Shown: positions 8,383 to 15,000 of the stretch, piece by piece
How positions within the stretch are numbered: position 1 is the stretch's first letter
Layout: each line of letters starts with the position of its first letter
Assembly (NCBI GenBank): GCA_041576975.1
Contig: JBFGJY010000062.1
Location: 1 to 15,000 of the forward strand
Length of the DNA: 15,000 bases
Origin: JBFGJY01 sp041576975
Lineage (GTDB): Bacteria > Pseudomonadota > Gammaproteobacteria > UBA4575
Reading direction: 5' to 3'
Made by a program: the position numbers and the translations under genes
The notes under the pieces: generated by a model
What the model saw: only the letters and a program-made list of their open reading frames with translations
Databases searched by the model: none
What the model was told of the DNA's origin: nothing

Positions 8383-8448
8383 TCCCGTTGGGAATTGGCA
8401 AAAGCAGTTTAATAGTAATAAAAATACAATCGTAGAAATTTCAAAGAA

Positions 8449-8529
8449 ATGAAAATAACATTCAGCGATAACAAAAGCAAAACACTACTTGTACAATTTA
8501 ATAACGAACAGATAATTGGAATTCTTTAA
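8449..8529 (+). CDS. Possible 26-aa peptide
   Basis: The ATG at 8449 opens MKITFSDNKSKTLLVQFNNE and six more residues before TAA at 8527-8529. It looks like a beta-rich fragment and ends 17 bases before the convergent ppnN stop. There is no strong ribosome site. It could be a small peptide gene, a fragment or chance. Confidence 0.18.
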   Translation: MKITFSDNKSKTLLVQFNNEQIIGIL

Positions 8530-8546
8530 ATTGACTTTAACTAAAC

Positions 8547-9923
8547 TTAGTCGGTAAAACGAATTTCATAACAAGGCACATATTGACTTCCCGCTATTTT
8601 CATCCGCTGCCGGGATTCAAACGACTGCAGCAGCGCGGCCAGGGGTTGCATCACCGCTTGTTCTCCTTGCAGCATAAAAGGGCCGTGGTCCTCCACGGCA
8701 CGAATGCCTTGCTCTTTGACGTTGCCGGAGACAATCCCTGACAGGGCATTGCGAATATTGGCTGCCAATGAAAATTGTGCTTGGTTATTATGTAATTGCA
8801 GTGCGCCCATATTTTTATGCGTGCAATGGAAAGGCCGTTGAAACGCCGGTTCGATATTCAAGGTCCAGTTAAAGTAAAAGGCATCATTTTTTTCTTCTCG
8901 ATAGGCCCGCACCTGCTTAATCCCTGCCTGAATGTCTTTTGCGACCGCAATCGGATTATCAATAATCACGTTGTAAAATTCTCGCGCAGTGTGCCCCAAG
9001 GTGCGTGCGATAAAAGCATCGATTTCATCAAAGTACTCTCGCGAGCTCTCCGGGCCCGTAAAAATTAACGGAAAAGGTATCCTTGCATTACTCGGATGCA
9101 ATAACACACCCAGCGTATAAAAGATTTCCTCCGCCGTGCCCACACCTCCCGGGAACACAATCATGGCATGCCCAACGCGCACAAAGGCCTCCAGGCGTTT
9201 TTCTATATCTGGCAAAATTACAAGATTATTTACGATCGGGTTGGGGGGTTCTGCGGCAATGATCCCAGGTTCAGAAATTCCCAGATACTGAGAGGATTGT
9301 ATACGCTGCTTGGCGTGCCCCACTGCCGCTCCCTTCATTGGGCCCTTCATGGCCCCCGGTCCACACCCGGTGCAGATATTCAATCCTCGAAGCCCCAATT
9401 GATACCCCACTTCCTTTGAATAGTCGTATTCTTTTCGTGTGACGGAATGACCTCCCCAACATACCACCAAGTTGGGCAGCGCCACCGATTGTAAGATGTC
9501 GGCATTACGCAGAATGTGAAATATCGCATCAGTAATCCCTTCAGAAGTGTCTAAATTTAATTTAGGATTATTATAGATTTCATCATCCACATAGATTACA
9601 TCTCGTAATACTGCAAACAGGTGTTCACCGATGCCTTTAATGATTTGACCATCAACAAAGGCACTTGCCGGTGCATTAGTTAGATTGAGACTAATGCCTT
9701 TTTCTTCTTGAGCAATTGCGATATCAAACGTTTGATAGCGTTCCAATAACTCCCGACCATCATCCAGCGGGTTGCCGCAATTGAGGACTGCTAAAGAACA
9801 ATTGCGAAATAATTCATATAGGCCTCCTTGGCTAGAATCTAAGAGCCTACTAACTTCAACCTTGGATAAGATATCCAATTGACCTTCAGGATAGACAATA
9901 GCATCGGTGACTGCGTGTTCCAT
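8547..9923 (-). CDS. ppnN: Nucleotide 5'-monophosphate nucleosidase PpnN (LOG family)
   Basis: PpnN hydrolyses the N-glycosidic bond of purine and pyrimidine nucleoside monophosphates, giving ribose 5-phosphate and a base. In E. coli it responds to (p)ppGpp. The 458 residues are close to the E. coli length (454) and match it along the whole protein. Examples are LYELFRNCSLAVLN near the start, VVCWGGHS, the loop NICTGCGPGAM, EPPNPIVN, the LOG signature PGGVGTAEE (about 258-266) and GNVKEQGIRA near the end. I chose the ATG at 9921-9923; a TTG two codons upstream (9927-9929) is also in frame, and neither has a good ribosome site. Base composition is unusual: sampled stretches reach about 57-67% G+C (8581-9360), while neighbouring genes are mostly near one third, and a patch at 9541-9600 falls to about 25%. 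Confidence 0.95.
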   Translation of the reverse strand: MEHAVTDAIVYPEGQLDILSKVEVSRLLDSSQGGLYELFRNCSLAVLNCGNPLDDGRELLERYQTFDIAIAQEEKGISLNLTNAPASAFVDGQIIKGIGEHLFAVLRDVIYVDDEIYNNPKLNLDTSEGITDAIFHILRNADILQSVALPNLVVCWGGHSVTRKEYDYSKEVGYQLGLRGLNICTGCGPGAMKGPMKGAAVGHAKQRIQSSQYLGISEPGIIAAEPPNPIVNNLVILPDIEKRLEAFVRVGHAMIVFPGGVGTAEEIFYTLGVLLHPSNARIPFPLIFTGPESSREYFDEIDAFIARTLGHTAREFYNVIIDNPIAVAKDIQAGIKQVRAYREEKNDAFYFNWTLNIEPAFQRPFHCTHKNMGALQLHNNQAQFSLAANIRNALSGIVSGNVKEQGIRAVEDHGPFMLQGEQAVMQPLAALLQSFESRQRMKIAGSQYVPCYEIRFTD

Positions 9924-9929
9924 TGCCAA

Positions 9930-10166
9930 TAGTTTAACAGGTTAAATAGTGTGAAAACTATTTATAATAGTAGTATGCAATAAGATAATCTAAAATATTT
10001 TTTTGTTATACGGGTCTTAATCTAGCCTAAAATTACTATTTCCGTCTTAAAATTTTGGGCAACTTATAATAATATTTTTAAATAACATCAGATTGTAATT
10101 TTTATAAAAACTATATACGTTATGATATGAATATAATTACTATAACTACAAAACAAGGAGTCCATC
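9930..10166. promoter_or_regulatory. Divergent promoter region of ppnN and the ferritin-like unit
   Basis: This AT-rich gap separates two divergent units. TATAAT at 10132-10137 is a candidate -10 box for the ferritin-like gene, but no good -35 lies at the right distance. A TTGTAA at 10093-10098 is too far upstream for it. No clear Fur box was seen. Confidence 0.3.
10155..10160 (+). promoter_or_regulatory. Strong ribosome binding site
   Basis: AAGGAG lies 6 bases before the ATG at 10167. It is the best ribosome site in the window and fixes the start of the ferritin-like gene. Confidence 0.8.
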
Positions 10167-10454
10167 ATGGCAAATGAAGGTTACCATGAACCAATTAATG
10201 AACTTTCAAATGAAACGCGTGATATGCATCGTGCAATAATTTCGTTAATGGAAGAACTTGAAGCAATTGATTGGTACAATCAGCGTGTGGATGCCTGTAG
10301 TGATTCAGATCTAAAAGCTATTCTGGCACATAATAGAGATGAAGAAAAAGAACATGCATCAATGGTCTTAGAATGGATTAGACGCAAGGATCCAACATTT
10401 AATAAAGAACTAAAAGACTATTTATTCACCGATAAAACTATTGCACACAAATAA
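10167..10454 (+). CDS. Encapsulated-ferritin-family (EncFtn-like) iron-binding protein without targeting tail
   Basis: The 95 residues match the two-helix EncFtn domain described from Rhodospirillum rubrum encapsulin cargo: MEELEAIDWYNQRVDA (28-43), then LAHNRDEEKEHASMVLEW (53-70). EncFtn proteins form ring-like decamers and oxidise Fe(II) at sites between subunits. The iron ligands correspond to Glu30, Glu60 and His63, with Trp36 and Tyr37 nearby, and all are kept. The protein ends about ten residues after the domain (FTDKTIAHK). It lacks the acidic linker and GSL-type encapsulin-localisation peptide of the cargo proteins, and no encapsulin gene is in the window. It should therefore act free in the cytoplasm. 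It is probably co-transcribed with the persulfide dioxygenase 28 bases downstream, which hints at a joint role in iron and sulfur handling. Confidence 0.85.
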   Translation: MANEGYHEPINELSNETRDMHRAIISLMEELEAIDWYNQRVDACSDSDLKAILAHNRDEEKEHASMVLEWIRRKDPTFNKELKDYLFTDKTIAHK

Positions 10455-10471
10455 GTATTATTATTTGTTGT

Positions 10472-10478
10472 GAGGAGG
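10472..10478 (+). promoter_or_regulatory. Ribosome binding site supporting a TTG start
   Basis: GAGGAGG ends 4 bases before TTG at 10483-10485. The family N-terminus (IFRQLF) begins at the next codon, so the TTG start is well supported. Confidence 0.7.
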
Positions 10479-10482
10479 TATC

Positions 10483-11235
10483 TTGATTTTTCGTCAATTA
10501 TTTGAACCAAATTCCTCTACTTATACTTACTTAATCGCTTGTCAAGAGACAGGGATTGTTGCATTCATTGATCCCGTATTGGAAACTGTTAAGCGTGATC
10601 TTGACGTATTAAAAGAACTTGGTTTACACCTTACATATACGATTGATACCCATATCCATGCGGATCACTTGACCAGTGCGACTAAACTTAAAGCACTTAT
10701 GCGCAGCCAAATTGTCTATCCAAAAGAAGCTGGATTGCCGTGTCAGGATTTGAGCGTAGAAGAAGGCAAAGTGTTTAGATTAGGTAATATCGAACTACAC
10801 CCTTTATTTACACCGGGTCATACCGATCACCATTATGCTTATTTAATTGATAATGGGACGCAGAAAATGGTGTTCACGGGAGACGCCTTGCTGATCGAGG
10901 CCTGTGGGCGGACGGATTTTCAGTCAGGTGATGCAGCGACTCTTTATCAGAGTATTCAGAATAAATTATTTAACTTACCAAATGAAACATTGGTATATCC
11001 TGCTCATGATTACGATGGTCGATTCGTTAGCACAATTGCACAAGAAAAAATTCGTAACCCAAGATTAGGTAATGATAAATCTGAGCAAGAATTTATCAAA
11101 ATTATGAATAACTTAGATTTGCCATATCCGCGTAAAATAGATTTTGCCGTCCCTGGTAATGAGGCATGCGGTATCTGCCCACCAAATGTGCCAGAAGAGT
11201 TACGCAGTCCCTGCGAAGTGCACGACCAGGGTTGA
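10483..11235 (+). CDS. Persulfide dioxygenase, ETHE1-type metallo-beta-lactamase fold
   Basis: Members of this family are mononuclear non-heme iron enzymes that oxidise glutathione persulfide to sulfite and glutathione, detoxifying sulfide in the cytoplasm. The 250 residues begin with the family N-terminus IFRQLF...SSTYTYL. They carry THIHADH (56-62), TPGHTDHH (110-117), FTGDALLIEACGRTDFQ (131-147) and AHDYDGR (174-180). Iron ligands by family comparison are His57, His113 and Asp134. The ACGRTDFQSGD stretch separates ETHE1-type enzymes from glyoxalase II. There is no fused rhodanese domain. A Cys-containing tail (CGICPPN, 229-235) resembles that of other bacterial members. It starts with TTG, 28 bases after the ferritin-like gene, and is probably translated from the same transcript. 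Confidence 0.92.
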   Translation: MIFRQLFEPNSSTYTYLIACQETGIVAFIDPVLETVKRDLDVLKELGLHLTYTIDTHIHADHLTSATKLKALMRSQIVYPKEAGLPCQDLSVEEGKVFRLGNIELHPLFTPGHTDHHYAYLIDNGTQKMVFTGDALLIEACGRTDFQSGDAATLYQSIQNKLFNLPNETLVYPAHDYDGRFVSTIAQEKIRNPRLGNDKSEQEFIKIMNNLDLPYPRKIDFAVPGNEACGICPPNVPEELRSPCEVHDQG

Positions 11236-11279
11236 GCAATTCAGGATAGTATCAATATGGATTTGTTGTTTAAGCAAGA

Positions 11280-11637
11280 TTATCGATGAATACCGAATTC
11301 ATTGATTCCCAAACTAAACGAGCCTCCGTCTGTAATAACTAAATGTGATCTTTCTGCAGTTTTGTAGGCTAATTTCTCAATGTCCACACTATTTGGAATT
11401 ATGTTTACTATATAGCCGCTTTCTGATAAATCAAAAACATGATATTCGTTTTTCAGGTGATTTTAGATACTGATTTTTAAACGCGTCTTAAATAAAGGAA
11501 CATCCTTCTGTACGATCAATTACTCCCTTAGCAGCTACGATTTCGCCAACGAAGGTATGGCGAATATTTTCATCAAATAAACGTCGCGTAATGATATGTA
11601 CTTTTCGCCAATTTAAACCCACATAATTTCTGTACTT
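11280..11637 (-). pseudogene. Broken gene for a small conserved-looking protein (stop plus frameshift)
   Basis: Two minus-strand frames read as one protein of about 120 residues. The first (11637 to a TAA at 11488-11490) holds YVGLNWRKVHIITRRLFDEN and RHTFVGEIVAAKGVIDRTEG. After the TAA the same frame continues DAFKNQYLKSPE, until the A5 run at 11449-11453, where the reading shifts by one base. It then gives YHVFDLSESGYIVNIIPNSV and ends LVITDGGSFSLGINEFGIHR at TAA 11280-11282. One nonsense change (perhaps Tyr to stop) and one indel explain everything. No ATG is found; a GTG at 11620-11622 may be the old start. It is the last reading frame of the minus-strand row and was probably a small soluble protein. 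I cannot name the family with certainty. Confidence 0.6.
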
Positions 11638-11651
11638 TTATAAATACAATG

Positions 11652-12245
11652 TCAATCTGCAAGTACATCTGGTGTGAAGACTATATTATTTAGGATGATA
11701 ACGGCCATAAATCCATCTTTGTTTAAAAATCTAATACTGCCAATTGAAGTTGTAAAATCTGAAGTAACTAAAGGTTGCAAGGGTAATTCTAGGTTATCAA
11801 AAACTTCTGCGGATTTATCCAATAAGAAAAATGTAATGCGAATCGGTGTTAGATCATTTACAAATTTCACTGGGTCATGGAGATCTCTACCAAAGAGCCA
11901 AGCATCTTCTATAATCGACGTATTGCCAATAGTATGATTATTTCTAATTAAAATTTTATTAAATCCAACATCTTTATTTTTAGAAATTAACTTAACGTTA
12001 TTAATATTTAATCGAATATTGTCTATCGCTCTATATTCCGCTTCAGTTAATGATTCGGGCATAATATTTGCCGATTGACTTGCAAAAGTGATAGACCCAT
12101 AAATTTCGTCACCAATGGATATTTCAGGTATAGGGCCAATTTTTTGGCTTACTTTTGCGGAGAAATTCCAGCTAATTAGCTGTGCGTAACATATTGAACT
12201 TGAGAGAAAAAGTATTAAATATATACAGAGAGTGACTATTCGCAT
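11652..12245 (-). CDS. Exported protein of unknown function (197 aa)
   Basis: A signal peptide is clear: a short basic start, a hydrophobic stretch LCIYLILFLSSS and a likely cut after Ala21 (CYA/QLISW). The mature part is rich in beta-forming and Asn/Ile residues, has no membrane helix and no lipobox. A segment such as GDEIYGSITFAS (45-56) recalls the opening strands of secreted beta-sandwich proteins, including some PEP-CTERM proteins, but no C-terminal anchor is present. I do not recognise a family. The ATG at 12243-12245 has a weak GAGAT upstream. It follows the serine hydrolase gene by 87 bases on the same strand, so it may belong to the same transcript. Confidence 0.65.
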   Translation of the reverse strand: MRIVTLCIYLILFLSSSICYAQLISWNFSAKVSQKIGPIPEISIGDEIYGSITFASQSANIMPESLTEAEYRAIDNIRLNINNVKLISKNKDVGFNKILIRNNHTIGNTSIIEDAWLFGRDLHDPVKFVNDLTPIRITFFLLDKSAEVFDNLELPLQPLVTSDFTTSIGSIRFLNKDGFMAVIILNNIVFTPDVLAD

Positions 12246-12332
12246 AATGTATCTCTGATAGTCAATTCGATTGAAGGTGTTTAATTGTTACACATACAGG
12301 ACTTTTTAGATAATGTAAACGGTAGCAGAAAA

Positions 12333-13292
12333 TTATAGTTGTTCCGATAAATTATTTTGTTTGTTTTTGTGACTAATGCGAGATATGTTTTTCGCTTTTA
12401 TTGCTTTTTCAGCTAATAGAACGATACTTTTAAGAATCGCCTCTCCATCACTGCTTTCTACCATTGCTGTAAGTATATAATTGCGCCATCGATTACCTTG
12501 AACAAATACCGAGTCCGAGTGCCATTTTCGCCAGGTACCCGATTTTCTATATAACTTCGCATCAGGTGCTAGTCGATCTAATGAATATACAAATTTATGA
12601 TTAAGTGCTGGATCTGATAAATTCTGCAGCATCTGTTCTGAGCGACTGGGACTGACTAAGCGTTTTTCAGATAACAAATAATAAAAGCGACAAATCTGTG
12701 TGACGTTTGCGCCATGGGAGATGCCATTGAGAGGATCTGGATGGCGTGTGCCTTTTTTAGCATATCGTTTTCCTACCCACAAACCGCCTCCATGTCTTAC
12801 ATCATAAAATTCATATTTTGAGTTTTTCAGAACAGCATTGATTTTTCTCATTCCAATTCTATCAATCATTCTTGTTGCTGCATCGTTGCTGGAATGTCTA
12901 ATCATGGCAGCAAGATCTTCATGGACTTCCCTATCTTCTTTAAGGCTGCCGTCTTCAAATGATTCATAAGCGGCTAGTAAAATGGCAATTTTTGGTAAAC
13001 TTGCCGCATACATCATTTTGTTACCATTGATACGAGCAAAGCGAGGTTCCTTTCCATTTAGATCAACGATACCAATTGCTAGTTTTTTATTTATTACAAG
13101 TTCTTTTAACCTTGCATCACTATTTACTAAGTATTCAAGTTGTGATTGTAAATTTGGGTTGACTAAGTGATATAGAGGAGGCCAATCATTTTCAGCGTGT
13201 TGTGTCGTTGCATATGAGGCATTAACAATAAGAGCAAATAAAAATAAACTCAAGAGACATAAGTGTATGCCTCTATTTATTTTTATTTTCAT
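12333..13292 (-). CDS. Exported class A beta-lactamase-fold serine hydrolase
   Basis: The 319-residue protein has a signal peptide (hydrophobic 10-25, probable cut after Ala28) and the three active-site motifs of the penicillin-recognising fold. These are S98-L-P-K101 (nucleophile and base), S134-S-N136, and K250-S-G-T. It therefore acts in the periplasm, on a peptidoglycan peptide, a beta-lactam or another ester or amide. The omega-loop signature E-x-x-L-N of true class A beta-lactamases is not seen. The comparable stretch reads HPDPLNG (184-190), with Pro185 at the usual Glu place and Asp186 beside it. It may therefore be a DD-peptidase-like enzyme rather than an efficient beta-lactamase. 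The last 25 residues are Lys/Asn-rich and extend past the fold. GGGAG five bases before the ATG is a good ribosome site. It follows the transporter gene by 33 bases. Confidence 0.8.
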   Translation of the reverse strand: MKIKINRGIHLCLLSLFLFALIVNASYATTQHAENDWPPLYHLVNPNLQSQLEYLVNSDARLKELVINKKLAIGIVDLNGKEPRFARINGNKMMYAASLPKIAILLAAYESFEDGSLKEDREVHEDLAAMIRHSSNDAATRMIDRIGMRKINAVLKNSKYEFYDVRHGGGLWVGKRYAKKGTRHPDPLNGISHGANVTQICRFYYLLSEKRLVSPSRSEQMLQNLSDPALNHKFVYSLDRLAPDAKLYRKSGTWRKWHSDSVFVQGNRWRNYILTAMVESSDGEAILKSIVLLAEKAIKAKNISRISHKNKQNNLSEQL

Positions 13293-13297
13293 ACAAT

Positions 13298-13302
13298 CTC
13301 CC
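13298..13302 (-). promoter_or_regulatory. Ribosome binding site of the serine hydrolase gene
   Basis: CTCCC on the plus strand reads GGGAG on the coding strand, 5 bases before the ATG at 13292. It lies in the 33-base gap after the transporter gene, consistent with one transcript. Confidence 0.65.
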
Positions 13303-13325
13303 TTAATATAGTTATTATTAACTAG

Positions 13326-14729
13326 CTAGGACATTTGTTTATTCTTATCGCTCCATTTGCGATGCTCGTAACTAAGAAATACAGCAACGATGACCCAAGC
13401 GATGACAAGGATAATATTGATTATAAAAAAGGTAAATAGTTTAAATTCAAATAGTCGCGTACCAAGTAATACTGTTAACGCCGCCAAACCGTCTCCAAAA
13501 CGTACAAATAAGGTATCTACTGCAGGTTTTGCTTGGTATAGCATTTCTTTTGTCGTCGGCAGCCAAAGAATGTGACGAGCGGTATTATTAATCGAATAAT
13601 TGCTTGAATTTTCGGCCACTTTCATTACTTTGATATTGCCTAAATATGGGGCGATTGCCATCGATATATAAGCAAATAATGAAATTATGGGTGTTAATAA
13701 TATTAATGTACTAAATCCACCAAAGTGTAATAAACGCGATACGATGAAGGCTTGCAAAAATAAGCTAATAAGGTTCACCCAAAAATAAAGTGAACCATAA
13801 AATGCTGTAGTCGCATTTTTTAGTAAATTAGAAAATTCTTGCGGGTCTACGCCAGAGCTATTGAATTCTTCTTCTAGTGCGTTTTGTACCGCTGCAAATA
13901 ATATATTGTCGCCACTGGTAAACACCCAATTAAAAAGTAAAACCATGAGTGCGGTTGCCGCTAAGTAGCGATAATTTTTCAATAGATTAAATGCGCCTTC
14001 ATAATTAGGTGAAGCGGGTTGTGCCCAACGCTTTATAGTAAGATCTGAGGGATGTCCATTTGTGACACGGCGATCAGTCCAACGGCCAAGCATAATTGCT
14101 ACTGCCAAAGGGACCAATGCGACTAACAATAGATCGAAGGCTTCAATTTGATTGATTCGTATTAGATGTTCACCTAGCCATGCACCGAATGCGCTTCCTG
14201 CTGATGCACCTACTGCAACTAATGGAAACAATCTCTTGCCGCGGTCTTCACCATAAATATCAGAAGCAAATGACCAAAATTGTGCTACTAGTGTTACACT
14301 AAATATGCCAACAAATAGATAAAAGATTATGCCTGCGAAGGGTACATTTTTAATTATGAAATCAGGTTGCAATAGCCAAAATAACAGCAATATTATGATA
14401 AAAAAAATGCCTACGCGTGTAATTAACTCTTTTCTTGTCCATATTGACGCAAGCTTTGCATAAATAGGTATTACTAGAAGTAGTAACAGGCTTTGCCCAA
14501 AAGCAGAATAGGCTTTAATTTCTAGCTTAGAGAGCCCTTCAATAGAAGAAATTGATAACCAGCCTTCTCGTAATGGCTTAATAAAATAATATGCCATTAA
14601 AATCAAAAAGATATTTGTAAGAAGTAATAGACTAGTAACTCCTTCCTCTGCCCGCACATTAGTGAAAACATTTAGAAATCGTTCTAAGGCTGATCGAGTC
14701 GTTTGATCAGTATTAGATGAGTTAGACAT
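13326..14729 (-). CDS. Tlc/Npt-like (ADP/ATP translocase family) membrane transporter
   Basis: This 467-residue polytopic inner-membrane protein has about 12 hydrophobic segments. It resembles the nucleotide-transporter branch of the major facilitator superfamily (TLC ATP/ADP transporter, Npt). Recognisable stretches are AYYFIKPLREGWL (46-58), a loop DIYGEDRGKRLFPLVAVGASAG (157-178), and the conserved block AENSSNYSINNTARHILWLP then TKEMLYQAKPAVDTLFVRFGDG (372-414). Tlc proteins of intracellular bacteria exchange ATP for ADP or import nucleotides. The shorter branch found in many free-living bacteria has no settled substrate, so I do not claim ATP transport here. It is the first gene of a minus-strand row with an exported serine hydrolase. 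AGGA lies very close to the ATG (2 bases), a weak arrangement. Confidence 0.8.
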   Translation of the reverse strand: MSNSSNTDQTTRSALERFLNVFTNVRAEEGVTSLLLLTNIFLILMAYYFIKPLREGWLSISSIEGLSKLEIKAYSAFGQSLLLLLVIPIYAKLASIWTRKELITRVGIFFIIILLLFWLLQPDFIIKNVPFAGIIFYLFVGIFSVTLVAQFWSFASDIYGEDRGKRLFPLVAVGASAGSAFGAWLGEHLIRINQIEAFDLLLVALVPLAVAIMLGRWTDRRVTNGHPSDLTIKRWAQPASPNYEGAFNLLKNYRYLAATALMVLLFNWVFTSGDNILFAAVQNALEEEFNSSGVDPQEFSNLLKNATTAFYGSLYFWVNLISLFLQAFIVSRLLHFGGFSTLILLTPIISLFAYISMAIAPYLGNIKVMKVAENSSNYSINNTARHILWLPTTKEMLYQAKPAVDTLFVRFGDGLAALTVLLGTRLFEFKLFTFFIINIILVIAWVIVAVFLSYEHRKWSDKNKQMS

Positions 14730-14753
14730 TGTGTCCTATTGCGTGGTAGTTAT

Positions 14754-14783
14754 TTGAATATAATAAATTTTGTTATATATACT
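14754..14783 (+). promoter_or_regulatory. Candidate sigma-70 promoter for the gene at 14863
   Basis: TTGAAT (14754-14759) and TATACT (14778-14783) are separated by 18 bases, with transcription expected about 70 bases before the ATG at 14863. The surrounding AT-richness makes chance matches likely. Confidence 0.35.
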
Positions 14784-14862
14784 ATCGCTTCTTAATATCT
14801 TCACTGTATACATATGGACTTAATTTTTTAAATAGACGTATCACTATCTTTGCATTTGCAAC

Positions 14863-15000
14863 ATGCCGTCACTCATTAAACAAACTAATAGAACAAAGAG
14901 TACTAAACAATGGTTATTAGTAATAATCATCACATTCTTTTTATTGAGCTCGACTATACATGCTAATCCGTTAGCTGCACCAGATAATAAAGTTGTTGCG
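14863..15000 (+). CDS. Exported protein, N-terminal part only (cut by window end)
   Basis: The ATG at 14863 opens a frame that remains open for 46 codons to the end of the window. The N-terminus has basic residues (Lys6, Arg10, Lys12, Lys15), then a hydrophobic helix WLLVIIITFFLLSS and a signal peptidase I site TIHA/NPLAAP (cut after about Ala34). The product is therefore exported or periplasmic. The mature part seen (12 residues) is too short for a family call. It is divergent from the transporter gene, with a 133-base gap between them. No strong ribosome site is visible before the ATG. Confidence 0.6.
   Translation, partial: MPSLIKQTNRTKSTKQWLLVIIITFFLLSSTIHANPLAAPDNKVVA

Larger units (their letters stand above)
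8201..8546. other. Intergenic stretch with two tiny or broken frames
   Basis: No full gene is visible. Bases 8287-8382 read as a small frame interrupted by one TAA. Bases 8449-8529 encode a 26-codon ATG frame. Both are listed separately. A 5-bp ACTAA/TTAGT stem lies near 8540-8551 at the end of ppnN, too weak to call a terminator. Confidence 0.4.

Noticed and set aside
8796..9462. Frames within ppnN on both strands
   Set aside because: They arise from the higher G+C of ppnN, which lowers stop-codon frequency. The PpnN frame is conserved throughout.

Overview
The window is AT-rich and gene-dense but carries several decaying genes. The protein families look gammaproteobacterial: an E. coli-like PpnN, a PutA with a C-terminal extension, and an ADP/ATP-translocase-type transporter. 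Low G+C, gene remnants and a Tlc/Npt-like transporter suggest a host-associated or amoeba-associated lineage such as Legionellales/Coxiellaceae. That placement is inferred from family resemblance, not shown by a marker gene.

Left part (1-7900). Bases 1-876 hold no large gene, only a 45-codon frame for a one-helix membrane peptide and a 30-base hairpin. A tandem universal stress protein and a 1337-residue PutA (proline dehydrogenase plus P5C dehydrogenase) follow on the minus strand. Divergent from putA is ornithine aminotransferase (rocD), directly preceded by a 74-codon frame that reads as the two ends of an arginase joined after loss of the middle. Together they form an arginine/ornithine/proline-to-glutamate module. 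RocD and PutA both feed glutamate semialdehyde/P5C to the PutA aldehyde dehydrogenase, but the arginase step appears to be lost here. A short minus-strand coding remnant lies in the putA-rocD gap.

Middle (7901-11235). A small orphan protein is followed by a stretch with two tiny or broken frames. Next comes ppnN (nucleotide 5'-monophosphate nucleosidase), clearly richer in G+C than its neighbours. Divergent from ppnN is a two-gene unit: an encapsulated-ferritin-family protein without an encapsulin-targeting tail, 28 bases upstream of an ETHE1-type persulfide dioxygenase. No encapsulin shell gene is visible in the window.

Right part (11280-15000). A minus-strand row reads in this order: a 12-helix Tlc/Npt-like transporter, an exported class A beta-lactamase-fold serine hydrolase, an exported protein of unknown function, and a pseudogene of a small protein broken by one stop and one frameshift. 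A divergent gene with a signal peptide starts at 14863 and runs off the window.

No rRNA, tRNA, CRISPR array, insertion sequence or phage gene was seen.
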